The notes beneath the pieces were generated by a model that worked only from the letters and a program-made list of their open reading frames with translations, was not told the DNA's origin and ran no database searches. Positions 45,141 to 55,097 of a stretch of DNA of 64,000 nt are shown here, piece by piece. Origin of the DNA: Pleomorphochaeta sp963678575 (GTDB taxonomy: Bacteria; Spirochaetota; Spirochaetia; Sphaerochaetales; Sphaerochaetaceae); assembly GCA_963678575.2 (NCBI GenBank), contig CAXXHV010000002.1, positions 1,550,001 to 1,614,000 on the forward strand, read 5' to 3'. Numbering within the stretch: the first letter of the stretch is position 1; each line of letters opens with the position of its first letter. The position numbers were made by a program, and so were the translations under genes.

Positions 45141-48100
45141 ATGAGAACTATAGTAAAAAAAATAGCAATAGTAATAAGTAGTATGTTTTTGCTTCTTTTC
45201 ATAAACAATCAAGGAGTTTTATATGCGAATGAACTTGATTTCACAAAGGAAGAACTTGATTATATAAATGAAAACCCAATCGTAATAACAGCTGTTGACC
45301 CTCTTTTTCACCCTTATGAATTCATTGATAAAGATGGTGTTTATAAAGGTATGGCTGCGGACTACCTTAAGCTCTTTGAAATTAGAACAGGCCTAACTTT
45401 TGAAGTACTTGAAGGGCTTACTTGGCCTGAAGCATATGATATGGCTTTAAATGGTCAAGTGGACTTACTTCCATGTATTGGGATAACTAATGAAAGACAA
45501 AAATTTTTTAATTTTACAGATCCTTATTTCCAATATCAAAGAGCTATATTTTCTCTTGATGGCACCCCATTTCATAGCTTTAAAGATCTTAAAAATATAA
45601 CTGTAGGAGTTCAACGAAATAGCTCACATTATAGTTATTTAAAATATGAAAAGGATATTGATCCTATTTTATATAACGATAATGAAAGCTTACTTTTAGC
45701 ATTATCTAAAGGTGAAGTTGATATAATAATATCAAACTATGCGAGTACAAAATATAGTGCTGGGCAACTTGGAATATTAAATATCAAAGCAGATGAAATA
45801 ATTGATAATGAAAATAGTGAACTCGGTATGGCAATAAGAAAAGATAAGCCAATTTTAGCTTCCATATTAAATAAATCCTTGTCTTCAATTTCTGAAGAAG
45901 AGAAAATTCTTATAAGAAACAAATGGCTTGGGATAGAGTCAAAAGCAGATTACAGCAAAATATACAAATACATATTTATTTCATTACCAATTGTTTTAGG
46001 CATTATTTTAATTTTCTTTTTATGGAATCGTTCTCTCAAAAAACAACAAGAGGAAACTAAAAAAGCATTAGAAAAAGTTAAAACACTTTTCAAAGCTTCG
46101 TCAGCTCTAAGAAGCACAACTGATTTAAATCAAGTAATGAAAATAATATTAAGTGGTCTCAAAGAAGTAGTTCCCTTTGATACCGCAACAATTCAGGAAT
46201 TTAAAAATGGAGAATTTAAAATTATTTATTGTGAAGGTTTTAAAAATATCAAGAAAAAAATCGGCATAAAATTCGACAATAATGAAAATACAATATTCCA
46301 CAATGTAGTAAACACAAAACTATCTGTAATAATTCCAGATGTTAGAAAACACAATGAATTTATAGATTTAACAGAAGAAAATAAAATTAGATCATCCATG
46401 GTAGTGCCTCTTATTATAAACAATAAAGTTATTGGTGAATTAACATTAGATTCTTTTGAACTTAATTTTTATGATTCAGAAAAGGCCACAACTGCAGAAG
46501 CTTTTGCTGCACAAGCATCATTAGCTTTAAATAATGCAGAGACCTTTGAAGCGTTGAAAAAATCTAATGCGGCAGCAGAACATGCGGCTCAGGTAAAAGG
46601 TGATTTTTTGGCAAATATGAGTCATGAGATAAGAACACCTATGAATGCAGTTCTTGGAATGATTACTCTTTTGGAATATACAGAACTTGAAAAAAAGCAA
46701 AAAGATTATGTAAAAAAAATTGAAAGAGCTGCAAAAAACCTTTTAAAAATAATTAATGATATTCTTGATTTTTCGAAGATTGAATCTGGCAAATTAGAAA
46801 TAGAAAGTATCGAATTTTTTCTCGATAATGTGCTTAATGACCTCTCTGATATGTTATCAATGAAAGCAGCCACTGTGGGAATTGATTTTATTATTTCAAA
46901 AGAAGTTGATGTTCCCGATGGTTTAATAGGTGATCCTTTTAGACTTGAACAAATCCTAGTAAATTTGACAAATAACGCAATAAAATTTACTGAAAAAGGT
47001 GAAGTAATTATAAAAATAAACGTTGAAAAAAGAACTAAGAAAGAAGTTATATTAAGATTTAGTGTTAAAGATACTGGAATAGGAATGACGAAAGAGCAAA
47101 TCTCTAAGCTATTTAAGGCTTTTACTCAAGCTGATACTTCTACTACTAGAAAATATGGTGGGTCAGGATTAGGCTTAAGCATTTCAAAAAATTTAGTTGA
47201 ATTAATGGGTGGAAAAATTAGCGCTCAAAGTCAATATGGGAAAGGAAGTGAGTTCTTTTTCACTTGCCCATTTAAACTAAGTGGAGTAGCTCAACCAAGG
47301 AAAGAAATTAAACCAACAAAATTAAAGAAAATTGGAATTCTTATAGTAGAAAACAATGAATATTCAAAAGAAATCATAGAAAAATATCTTCATTCCTTTG
47401 GGTTTAATACAACAATTGTTTCTAGCTGTGAAGAAGCTATTACTGAAACAAGTAATAATTCATTTGATTTAATAATATTAAATTATAAAATTCCTGACCA
47501 AAATGGAATTGATACTTATAAAAAAATAAAAGAAAAATCCACAAATATTCCAAAAGCAATTCTTGTAAGCGCTTATCCCACACAAGATCTATTAACAGAA
47601 GCTGTAAGTGAAGGTATTTATGATGTATTAACAAAACCATTTACTCAATCTACTCTTTACGATGCAATAATAAATATTCTATTCAACGATAACCTTATAA
47701 AAAAAGATATTGAGGAAGCCATTAATTATCCAAATGGATTTGAAAAAATTAGAGGAGCTCAAATATTAGCAGTTGAAGATAATGAACTCAATCAACAAGT
47801 TATCAAAGAACTTCTTGAAATTGAAGGTTTTTGGGTTGATTTAGCAAATAATGGGCAAGAAGCAATAAATAAAATAATTGAAAGCAATCATTATGATTTA
47901 ATATTTATGGATCTACAGATGCCAATAATGGATGGATATAGTGCTTCAGAAAAATTAAGGAATCAGTACAACGTAAAAACTCCTATCATTGCATTAAGTG
48001 CTGATGTTATGGAAGAAATAGAAATAGATACTAAAAAAGCTGGTATGAACGGTCACATCGCAAAACCTATTAATAAACAAGAACTATTTCAAATAATGGT

Positions 48101-48791
48101 TAAATATATCAAACCATTAATAAGGGAAAAGAAAGAAATAAAAAATAAGGTTAAATCATTAATATCAATCGAAATGCTTAATAATAATCTCAAAAACTTT
48201 GATATAAAAGATGGACTAACCCGTCTTGATAATGATATTGAACTATATGTAAATATTCTTAGTAAATATTCAAAAAACAACAGCAACTTTGTAAGCGAAT
48301 TAAAGAAATTAATAAATGAAAAAGACCTTAATAATTGCTTGCTGTTACTACATAAAATGAAAGGAGTTACAGGCAATATAGGAGCTATAAATCTTAATCA
48401 AATGATTACGAAGTTGGAGCAAAAAATTAAAAACAATAATTTTGAATTTGATTATGAGAAAGATGTAATTGAAATTGATAATGAATCAACCTTAATAATT
48501 ACACAAATAAAAGATATTATTGAAATGTCAGAAAATAATGATATACTTAACATTAGGAAAGAAACTATTAATAAAAAAGATATTATTATAAAATTAAAGA
48601 AGCTTTTAGTGGCTTTAACAGAATATGATACAAAAGCTAAACAATACTATGAAGATTTCAAAAATTTCAATTTAGAACCTTATACCATGAATTATATTAA
48701 TTTAGGAAAACATATTGAAGATTATAATTTTGAATTAGCTGCTAAAGTTTGTGTTGAAATAATTAATAAACTTGAAAAAGGAGTGCCATAA
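45141..48791 (+). CDS. Hybrid sensor histidine kinase: SBP_bac_3-TM-GAF-HisKA-HATPase-REC-REC-Hpt
   Basis: 1216 residues. Signal segment 1-29; periplasmic amino-acid-type binding domain ~38-264 (ITAVDPLFHPYEFID); membrane helix ~276-296; GAF ~320-470; HisKA with phospho-accepting His495 (ANMSHEIRTP); HATPase with NNAIKFT, DTGIGM and GGSGLGL; first receiver ~730-848 in which the acceptor Asp is replaced by Asn781 (IILNYKIP) and the acidic pocket reads VENNE; second receiver ~873-990 with intact Asp924 (FMDLQMP); Hpt with His1071 (LLHKMKGVTGN). So phosphate should pass His495, Asp924, His1071 to an external receiver, most likely the next gene, which follows with no gap. Confidence 0.93.
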   Translation: MRTIVKKIAIVISSMFLLLFINNQGVLYANELDFTKEELDYINENPIVITAVDPLFHPYEFIDKDGVYKGMAADYLKLFEIRTGLTFEVLEGLTWPEAYDMALNGQVDLLPCIGITNERQKFFNFTDPYFQYQRAIFSLDGTPFHSFKDLKNITVGVQRNSSHYSYLKYEKDIDPILYNDNESLLLALSKGEVDIIISNYASTKYSAGQLGILNIKADEIIDNENSELGMAIRKDKPILASILNKSLSSISEEEKILIRNKWLGIESKADYSKIYKYIFISLPIVLGIILIFFLWNRSLKKQQEETKKALEKVKTLFKASSALRSTTDLNQVMKIILSGLKEVVPFDTATIQEFKNGEFKIIYCEGFKNIKKKIGIKFDNNENTIFHNVVNTKLSVIIPDVRKHNEFIDLTEENKIRSSMVVPLIINNKVIGELTLDSFELNFYDSEKATTAEAFAAQASLALNNAETFEALKKSNAAAEHAAQVKGDFLANMSHEIRTPMNAVLGMITLLEYTELEKKQKDYVKKIERAAKNLLKIINDILDFSKIESGKLEIESIEFFLDNVLNDLSDMLSMKAATVGIDFIISKEVDVPDGLIGDPFRLEQILVNLTNNAIKFTEKGEVIIKINVEKRTKKEVILRFSVKDTGIGMTKEQISKLFKAFTQADTSTTRKYGGSGLGLSISKNLVELMGGKISAQSQYGKGSEFFFTCPFKLSGVAQPRKEIKPTKLKKIGILIVENNEYSKEIIEKYLHSFGFNTTIVSSCEEAITETSNNSFDLIILNYKIPDQNGIDTYKKIKEKSTNIPKAILVSAYPTQDLLTEAVSEGIYDVLTKPFTQSTLYDAIINILFNDNLIKKDIEEAINYPNGFEKIRGAQILAVEDNELNQQVIKELLEIEGFWVDLANNGQEAINKIIESNHYDLIFMDLQMPIMDGYSASEKLRNQYNVKTPIIALSADVMEEIEIDTKKAGMNGHIAKPINKQELFQIMVKYIKPLIREKKEIKNKVKSLISIEMLNNNLKNFDIKDGLTRLDNDIELYVNILSKYSKNNSNFVSELKKLINEKDLNNCLLLLHKMKGVTGNIGAINLNQMITKLEQKIKNNNFEFDYEKDVIEIDNESTLIITQIKDIIEMSENNDILNIRKETINKKDIIIKLKKLLVALTEYDTKAKQYYEDFKNFNLEPYTMNYINLGKHIEDYNFELAAKVCVEIINKLEKGVP

Positions 48792-49820
48792 ATGGAAGCC
48801 CACGATGAAAGAGCAACAGTACTTATTGTCGATGATGTAAGAGAAAACCTTGATGTGCTAGATGGATTACTCAAACGAGACTACAACATAAAATTTGCTA
48901 CAAATGGTATTATGGCAGTTAATGTTGCTAAAAGATTTTTGCCCGACATAATACTTATGGATATAATGATGCCTGAAATGGATGGTTATGAAGCCACTGC
49001 AATTCTAAAATCTGATCCACTAACCAAAGATATTCCAATAATTATTATCACAACAAAAAATGGAGATTATGACGAAGTGAAAGGTTTTGAATTAGGAGCT
49101 TCAGATTATATTTCAAAACCGATAAGCCCTACTACAATGAAGGGTAGAGTAAAAACACAACTTGCTTTATACGATCAAAAAAGGCAGCTTTCTAAACTAG
49201 TAAATGAAAAAACAAAAGAACTTATTGAAGCAAGAGCTGAAATTATTAGAATGCTATGTATTACAGCTGAATATAAAGATAAGGAAACTGGTGACCACAT
49301 TACAAGAATGAGTAAATTTTGCTATTATATCGCACAAGCATATGGATTTGATCAACAGAAAATGGATCTTATATTAAGTGCTTCACCATTACACGATATT
49401 GGGAAAATAGGTATCCCTGATAAAATAATTCTGAAACCAGGGAAGCTTGATCCTGATGAATGGGAAATTATGAAAACCCATTGCAAAATAGGGATTGATA
49501 TACTTGGGGACTCAAAAATGGAACTTATTGAAGCCTCAAGAATTATTGCATATCAACATCATGAAAAATGGAATGGCAAAGGATATCCACAAGGTCTTAA
49601 AGGCTCTGAAATTCATATATATGCCCGAATAACTGCTATTGCGGATGTATTCGATGCACTTATTTCGAAAAGGCCATATAAAGAACCAATGAAAGTTAGT
49701 GACGCAATTAATATTATTAAAGAGGAATCAGGAGAACACTTTGATCCAGATGTTGTAGAAGCCTTTATGAAAGCTATGCCTAATATCAAGAAAATTATAA
49801 AAAAGTATGGAAAAGTATAA
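48792..49820 (+). CDS. Response regulator with HD-GYP phosphodiesterase domain (RpfG-like)
   Basis: 342 residues. Receiver ~8-125 with acceptor Asp57 (IILMDIMMPEMDG); a linker helix; HD-GYP domain ~150-330 with HDIGKIGIPD (His201/Asp202), GYP at 264-266 (NGKGYPQGLKG) and the family's tail region EESGEHFDPDVVEAF. HD-GYP enzymes hydrolyse cyclic-di-GMP. AAAGGAG and the ATG follow immediately on the kinase stop. It is the probable output of the phosphorelay: ligand sensing lowers or tunes cyclic-di-GMP. No DNA-binding domain. Confidence 0.94.
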   Translation: MEAHDERATVLIVDDVRENLDVLDGLLKRDYNIKFATNGIMAVNVAKRFLPDIILMDIMMPEMDGYEATAILKSDPLTKDIPIIIITTKNGDYDEVKGFELGASDYISKPISPTTMKGRVKTQLALYDQKRQLSKLVNEKTKELIEARAEIIRMLCITAEYKDKETGDHITRMSKFCYYIAQAYGFDQQKMDLILSASPLHDIGKIGIPDKIILKPGKLDPDEWEIMKTHCKIGIDILGDSKMELIEASRIIAYQHHEKWNGKGYPQGLKGSEIHIYARITAIADVFDALISKRPYKEPMKVSDAINIIKEESGEHFDPDVVEAFMKAMPNIKKIIKKYGKV

Positions 49821-50230
49821 AAATATAGTTTTCACAATTAAGATAAATAATAATACAAGACCTATTTTAAGTGCTACAACTAAATACAATTTTCTTTATT
49901 TACAGAAATTGGATTTCTCAGAACCTCATGTTTAATATAATTCCTATTTTTCTGTAGGGTTTTAGTATGTATTTTGATTTACTTTTTATAATATCTTCTT
50001 AATAAATATATTAATTTGTTCATAAATAAAAATAAAAAGCAAAGGGTTCTTTATGGACATCTATTTCAATTGTTACTAAAATATTTTCATATTGATATGC
50101 CCTATCTTTGCATTAGTAAATATATGAGATTTTTTGTTATAAAAACTTTAATGCTTAATCCAAATTCATGCAAATTATGAGGTCAAATTATATTATATAA
50201 TTATTAAATATTATTGATAGGAGTTATTTT
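49821..50230. other. Gene-free stretch
   Basis: About 410 AT-rich bases after the HD-GYP gene. I see no gene, terminator with a clear T-tract, or repeat. AGGAG near 50218-50222 belongs to the next gene. Confidence 0.3.
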
Positions 50231-50680
50231 TTGCTTAACATAAGAATACATCATTTTTTTGATATTATCAGAGATTACGGAAGTGGAAAAAAACTAATAG
50301 AGCATCCTTATGGACATTCTTTACACATAATAGCAAAAAAAATTATTAATTTAGAAATAACAGAGATGAAACTAGTTGTTGAAAGCGATGATATTTGCAA
50401 CAACTGCAACAAACTCCTTTGCAATCATTGCATTGATACAATAACCCATAGAGACGATTTCAAATTAAAAGAGCAATTTAACAACTATCTAGATAATCGA
50501 ATTATGGAAACTCTAGGATTAGAAAAGAAACAAATTGTTAAATTTTCTCAATTAATTAATTTATCTAATCTATATCTTGATAATATTGAATATATATATC
50601 TAGGAAATGATATTGAACATACGAAAATAAGAAAATCAAATGTAGAAAAAGGAATTGAAAAGATAAAGCTTCTAATGTAA
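50231..50680 (+). CDS. Conserved hypothetical Cys-rich cytoplasmic protein
   Basis: 149 residues from a TTG start with AGGAG nine bases upstream. It opens MLNIRIHHFFDIIRDYGSGK and holds a Cys cluster CNNCNKLLCNHC (about residues 56-67), suited to a metal or Fe-S site, followed by a charged helical C-terminus. I recall similar proteins of anaerobic Firmicutes with no known function; the layout is close to DUF1284. It stands alone. Confidence 0.65.
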   Translation: MLNIRIHHFFDIIRDYGSGKKLIEHPYGHSLHIIAKKIINLEITEMKLVVESDDICNNCNKLLCNHCIDTITHRDDFKLKEQFNNYLDNRIMETLGLEKKQIVKFSQLINLSNLYLDNIEYIYLGNDIEHTKIRKSNVEKGIEKIKLLM

Positions 50681-50996
50681 ATTATTAGATTACCAGCTTC
50701 CTTTATTTTGCTAATATATACAAAAGAAAAGCATAAGCTATTAAACTTGAACAATGTTTTTCTAGGATTTATGCAAAATTTTTTCATTTAAACAAATTAA
50801 ATTTCTATTTTCAATCTTAACAAAATATTAACATCAAATTTTTTATTTTCTTTGATATTTTCCATTTATTAATAATTTATTAAGTATTTTTTCGTAATAA
50901 AATTTATATTATTTTTTTATCCTTATAAGGTTAATATATAGATTCTAAAGAAGTATTTATCAATTTAATAGTAATTTCTTATTTAAATCATGACAA

Positions 50997-51274
50997 CCTT
51001 TTTAAAGGGTGGTTTGCTCTGAGGTAATAGCCTCGAATATACCGACAACATCTCAAGACGCTCACGGGCATTTACCTCTTTTTCTACTACTCAAGTAGTA
51101 TTTGTACTACTAGCTACCCTTTAAAGGGACCTCATACTCTTTAAGACTTAATTTATCAAATGCTATATCATGCTTTTCTTATTCCTGAATATATTTTTGT
51201 ACAATTGCTGTGTTTAATCCTACATTACTTACACATCATTTTAGATGTAATAAACTGTTCGTTTTATTTGCCAT
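50997..51274 (-). mobile_element. Decayed IS200/IS605-family insertion sequence
   Basis: Holds a truncated tnpA (51274-51110) and a well-preserved structured right end (50997-51129). In the right end GAGGTAA (51021-51027) pairs with TTACCTC (51072-51078); TACTAC, GTAGTA and TACTAC (51085-51110) can form two mutually exclusive hairpins; AAAGGG (51004) faces CCCTTTAAAGGG (51118-51129). The region is richer in G+C than its surroundings. No tnpB. The left end beyond 51274 could not be placed. Confidence 0.75.
51110..51274 (-). pseudogene. IS200-type transposase (tnpA) with internal deletion and stops
   Basis: The frame begins MANKTNSLLHLK, hits TGA where the family has Trp, then jumps to VSNVGLNTAIVQKYIQE, TAA, EKHDIAFDKLSLKEYEVP and ends LKGS-TAG. 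The start and end both match IS200 Y1 transposases, so roughly half of the protein, including the His-hydrophobe-His motif, is missing; the Tyr of KYIQ (the usual catalytic position) survives. Only 55 codons are left of about 150. It cannot be active. Confidence 0.8.
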
Positions 51275-51439
51275 TGTTTATTACCTAGTTTTATATTTAT
51301 AATTTTGGAGTAGTATTCAAACACTATAATAAGAACGAGTTTTTGTATAACAATTGTTACACACCCACATAGCAGGTAATTTTTGTTCCAAAAACTCTTA
51401 TTAATCTCTTTGTGAACGAGCTAAAACTCATAACTAAAA

Positions 51440-51500
51440 GGGAGGATAAAAAAATTACCCTCCCATAATTTATAGAATTTAAAAATAAATTCTATAAATT
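51440..51500 (-). terminator. Tandem terminator hairpins after the ABC exporter operon
   Basis: A 14-base perfect stem (51467-51480 with 51487-51500, loop of six) lies just past the exporter stop, followed on the minus strand by GGGAGG/CCTCCC (51440-51445 with 51459-51464) ending in TTTT. Confidence 0.7.
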
Positions 51501-51525
51501 TTATGTTATATATTTATTCAAACAC

Positions 51526-53277
51526 TTAACTAGCATCTCTAGAACCAAGTTTCCAACCAATGGATAGCTTTCTCATATTAACAAATTTCTCATAAGTCTT
51601 TTTATTTTTCATTAACTCATTATGTGTTCCATTTTCTGCTATTTTACCGTTTCTTACTACTAAAATTTTATCAGCATTTCTTACAGTACTTAGTCTATGA
51701 GCTATCATAATTACAGTCTTATTTTTTGTTAATTCATGTATTGCCGTTTGTAAAAGTATCTCATTTTCAGGATCCACATTAGCTGTAGCTTCATCTAAAA
51801 TAATTATATTAGCATCTTTTATCATTGCCCTAGCTATTGATATTCTCTGTTTCTCACCACCTGATAAATTACAGCCACCTTCTCCAACAATGGTATCATA
51901 TCCATGTTCTAAACTCATTATAAAATCATGTATACAGGCTTTCTTTGCAACTTCTACTATTTCTTCCATTGATGCATTTGGATTACCAAATTTAATATTA
52001 TTTTTGATTGAATCATCAAATAGATATACATTTTGAAATACCATACTTATGTTTGACAAAAGATAATCTACTCTATAATTTTTAACGTTATTTCCACCAA
52101 TTAATACATTACCAGAATCTACATCCCAAAATCTTGGAATTAGATTACAAAGTGTTGTTTTACCTCCACCGCTAGGTCCAACTATTGCTGTAGTAGTTCC
52201 TTCTTTAAGCTTAAAGGATACATCTTTTAAGATTGTCTTTCTCTCATAACTAAATGTAACATGATCAAAAGATATATCATAATTATCCATTTTTGCATTT
52301 GTATTATTTTCTTTTAAGGTTTCAGTTTTTATAACATTTTTTACTTCATCCATCGCAACTCTTACTAATGAAATAAGGGAAGATAATAAACCCGCATTTT
52401 GAATCTCACTAAACATCATAAATGATGCTATTAACATTGTGATAGTCATATAAACACTCATTGAACCTTGAAGATTAAGCAGTATTGCTGTAATTACCAT
52501 CAAAAAAGATCCAATATATATTGCTACATTTTGTAGTGCAATAAACGGTATTAGTTTTAATTCAGTCCTTATACTTGCTTTTACACAACTTTCTATATCA
52601 GATGATAATATACTGTCAGCATCTTTTATTAAATTAAAGGATCTTATTACACTTAGGCCTTGAAGATATTGCAATACACTACTTACCAATTTATTATCTG
52701 TCTCCAATTTAATTGGTGCTACCTTATTTCCTTTATTCCTAGTTAATGATGATAATAATATAAACAACAATAGAGTTATGAAAACAACAAGTCCCATCCT
52801 ATAATCAAATATTGTAATAAATGTTAACAATACTGTTGCAGAAACAATTCCTGAGACACAATTCATAACCACCATTGATCCAACATTTTGCATAAGATCT
52901 AGTGTATTTGTTGCTGTAGCTGTTATACGACCAACAGAATTTTTACTAAAATAACCCATTGGTAAATACTTAAGCTTATCCCCTATTTCTCTTCTTTTGT
53001 CCCCACACATATAAAAGCTAGATTTTACATCATATATTCTACCTATATAAACTGCTACATAAGTAATAATCACACTTATTAGCATTATAATAAAGGCTTT
53101 TATTGCAACATCACTATTTAAGTTTTTATTACTAATGGCTTTCATTACTATAAGAATTGCAAGTAACTGAAGACCTAATCCAAAGGATTTAATAAAATTC
53201 CAAAATATTGATATTTTAAAGTTCTTTTTGTTTTTATCACCTAATAATTGTAAAAATTGTTTTATTATATGAAACAT
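51526..53277 (-). CDS. ABC exporter half (membrane plus ATPase), second subunit
   Basis: 583 residues: six-helix ABC membrane domain (~20-310) and ATPase domain with Walker A GPSGGGKTT, Q-loop SMVFQNVYLF, signature NLSGGEKQRIS, Walker B IIILDEATANVD and switch IAHRLST, all canonical. Its ATG shares one base with the stop of the other half (TAATG), so the two form a heterodimeric exporter. In an operon with a MATE pump behind a TetR gene, export of drugs or a toxic metabolite is likely. No siderophore or peptide genes are nearby. Confidence 0.9.
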   Translation of the reverse strand: MFHIIKQFLQLLGDKNKKNFKISIFWNFIKSFGLGLQLLAILIVMKAISNKNLNSDVAIKAFIIMLISVIITYVAVYIGRIYDVKSSFYMCGDKRREIGDKLKYLPMGYFSKNSVGRITATATNTLDLMQNVGSMVVMNCVSGIVSATVLLTFITIFDYRMGLVVFITLLLFILLSSLTRNKGNKVAPIKLETDNKLVSSVLQYLQGLSVIRSFNLIKDADSILSSDIESCVKASIRTELKLIPFIALQNVAIYIGSFLMVITAILLNLQGSMSVYMTITMLIASFMMFSEIQNAGLLSSLISLVRVAMDEVKNVIKTETLKENNTNAKMDNYDISFDHVTFSYERKTILKDVSFKLKEGTTTAIVGPSGGGKTTLCNLIPRFWDVDSGNVLIGGNNVKNYRVDYLLSNISMVFQNVYLFDDSIKNNIKFGNPNASMEEIVEVAKKACIHDFIMSLEHGYDTIVGEGGCNLSGGEKQRISIARAMIKDANIIILDEATANVDPENEILLQTAIHELTKNKTVIMIAHRLSTVRNADKILVVRNGKIAENGTHNELMKNKKTYEKFVNMRKLSIGWKLGSRDAS

Positions 53278-55085
53278 TAGTTTGCCTCCTTTAAAACAAC
53301 CGTGTCACGACTAGACATATGTGCTAAATACATATTTTTATAAAGACTACTGTTCTTTAGTAGATACTCATGTGTTCCACAATTATCAACAAGCCCATCA
53401 TTTATAACAATAATTTGATCTGAATCAGTAATTGTTGATAATCTATGTGCAATAACAATTAGACTTTTACCTACTATAAGTTTTGATACAGCATCTTGGA
53501 CTATAGCTTCATTTTCTGGATCACTGTATGCTGTTGCTTCATCAAGAATAATAATCTCAGCATTTTTTAGCATTGCTCTAGCTATAGAGATTCTTTGCTT
53601 CTCACCACCGGAGAGATGTCCTCCACCACTTCCAACAACTGTTCTATAACTATTTTCAAGTTTCATAATAAAATCATGGCATCCAGATGCTTTTGCAGCT
53701 TCAATGACTTCTTTATCACTTGCATTAATATTACCCTTTCGAATATTTTCCATTACTGTTTCATCAAATAAAAAGTTATCTTGAGAAACATATGCAATAT
53801 TTGCATTTAATGTATCTAAGGATATATCTTTTGCATTTACTCCATTGAAGAATATATCTCCTTCACTCCAATCCCAAAACCCTGCTATTAATTTAGCAAT
53901 TGTACTCTTTCCAGAGCCTGAAGGTCCAACTAAAGCTGTTACCTGTGATGGTTTTATATTTAAATTTATACCTTTTAATACTTCTATTTCATGACTTTCT
54001 TTTTCAACTTTATTTAACCTAAGTTCATATGAGAACTTCAAATTTTTAATAACTATATCAGTATTTTTGAAAGAGAATGGTTTATCTTTTCTTTCAATAG
54101 GTGGATAATTATATATCTCTGCTAAATCAGATAATACATAGTTGGCACTTGCTAAACCATCAACAAAATTCATTGCAGCCATAAGTGGTGCAAAGATTCC
54201 CATTGATAGGATAATTATAAATATAAAAATTGAAGAATCCAAACTATTATTAGCACAAAGCATTACACCCAAAGGTAAAATTGTTATTAAAATTGCAGGA
54301 AGCACCGCCATTAGTCCGGAAGTTCCAACTGCAACTTTCTGCATCCACTTAACACCATATTCAGCATTATCAACAACTGCATCTTCATATCTTTTATATG
54401 ATGAGGCTGATTGTCCAAATGCTTTTATTACTTCAATACCATTAATATATTCAACAGCAGTTGCATTCATATTTTTACTAATATTTGTATATTTTTCAAA
54501 TCTTGGTTTATAATCTTTCATCATTATTAACATAAAAATATAAGAGAGAGGAAGCGTTGAAAGAGATGCTAATCCCATTCTCCAATCTAATATAAATATA
54601 TATATTACCAATACTAATGGAATTAATAATTTACTGGTTAATTCAGGTACAGCATGTGCTAGTAAAGGTTCTACACCTTCTACCTTTTCAACAATTATAC
54701 TTTTCAATACACCAAAAGGTCTAGAAAGAGCATATCCCATTGGAACTCTAACTAATTTTTCACATACATCTATTCTCATTTCACCTATTACTTTAAAAGT
54801 GGCTATATGAGATATTGATGTAGAGAGGCTGTGAAATAATTCATTACCTATTAATGCTACAAAAAGTACTATTAACCATAATTTATAATCTGATAGAGTG
54901 TTATGAACACCATCTAATAATAGTATTGTCATTTTGTATACTGCAAAGTATTGAAACATAAAAGAACCAACACTTAATATTGCTAATATTACAGATAATA
55001 TATAAAAGAACTTATGTCGTCCTAAATATTTAAACAAAAATTTAAAACCTACATTTTTTTCTTCAGTGATTTTTTTTTCGCTCAT
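53277..55085 (-). CDS. ABC exporter half (membrane plus ATPase), first subunit
   Basis: 602 residues, same layout as its partner: membrane domain ~30-320, Walker A GPSGSGKST, Q-loop AYVSQDNFLF, signature HLSGGEKQRIS, Walker B IIILDEATAYSD, switch IAHRLST. Both halves keep canonical sites. Begins 12 bases after the MATE stop. Confidence 0.9.
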   Translation of the reverse strand: MSEKKITEEKNVGFKFLFKYLGRHKFFYILSVILAILSVGSFMFQYFAVYKMTILLLDGVHNTLSDYKLWLIVLFVALIGNELFHSLSTSISHIATFKVIGEMRIDVCEKLVRVPMGYALSRPFGVLKSIIVEKVEGVEPLLAHAVPELTSKLLIPLVLVIYIFILDWRMGLASLSTLPLSYIFMLIMMKDYKPRFEKYTNISKNMNATAVEYINGIEVIKAFGQSASSYKRYEDAVVDNAEYGVKWMQKVAVGTSGLMAVLPAILITILPLGVMLCANNSLDSSIFIFIIILSMGIFAPLMAAMNFVDGLASANYVLSDLAEIYNYPPIERKDKPFSFKNTDIVIKNLKFSYELRLNKVEKESHEIEVLKGINLNIKPSQVTALVGPSGSGKSTIAKLIAGFWDWSEGDIFFNGVNAKDISLDTLNANIAYVSQDNFLFDETVMENIRKGNINASDKEVIEAAKASGCHDFIMKLENSYRTVVGSGGGHLSGGEKQRISIARAMLKNAEIIILDEATAYSDPENEAIVQDAVSKLIVGKSLIVIAHRLSTITDSDQIIVINDGLVDNCGTHEYLLKNSSLYKNMYLAHMSSRDTVVLKEAN

Positions 55086-55097
55086 CTAACAGCCTCC

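Noticed and set aside
50997..51129. Free-standing structured RNA such as a HEARO/omega RNA or riboswitch
   Set aside because: The strong stems first suggested this, but the adjoining minus-strand frame encodes the C-terminus of an IS200 transposase, so it is the element's right end.
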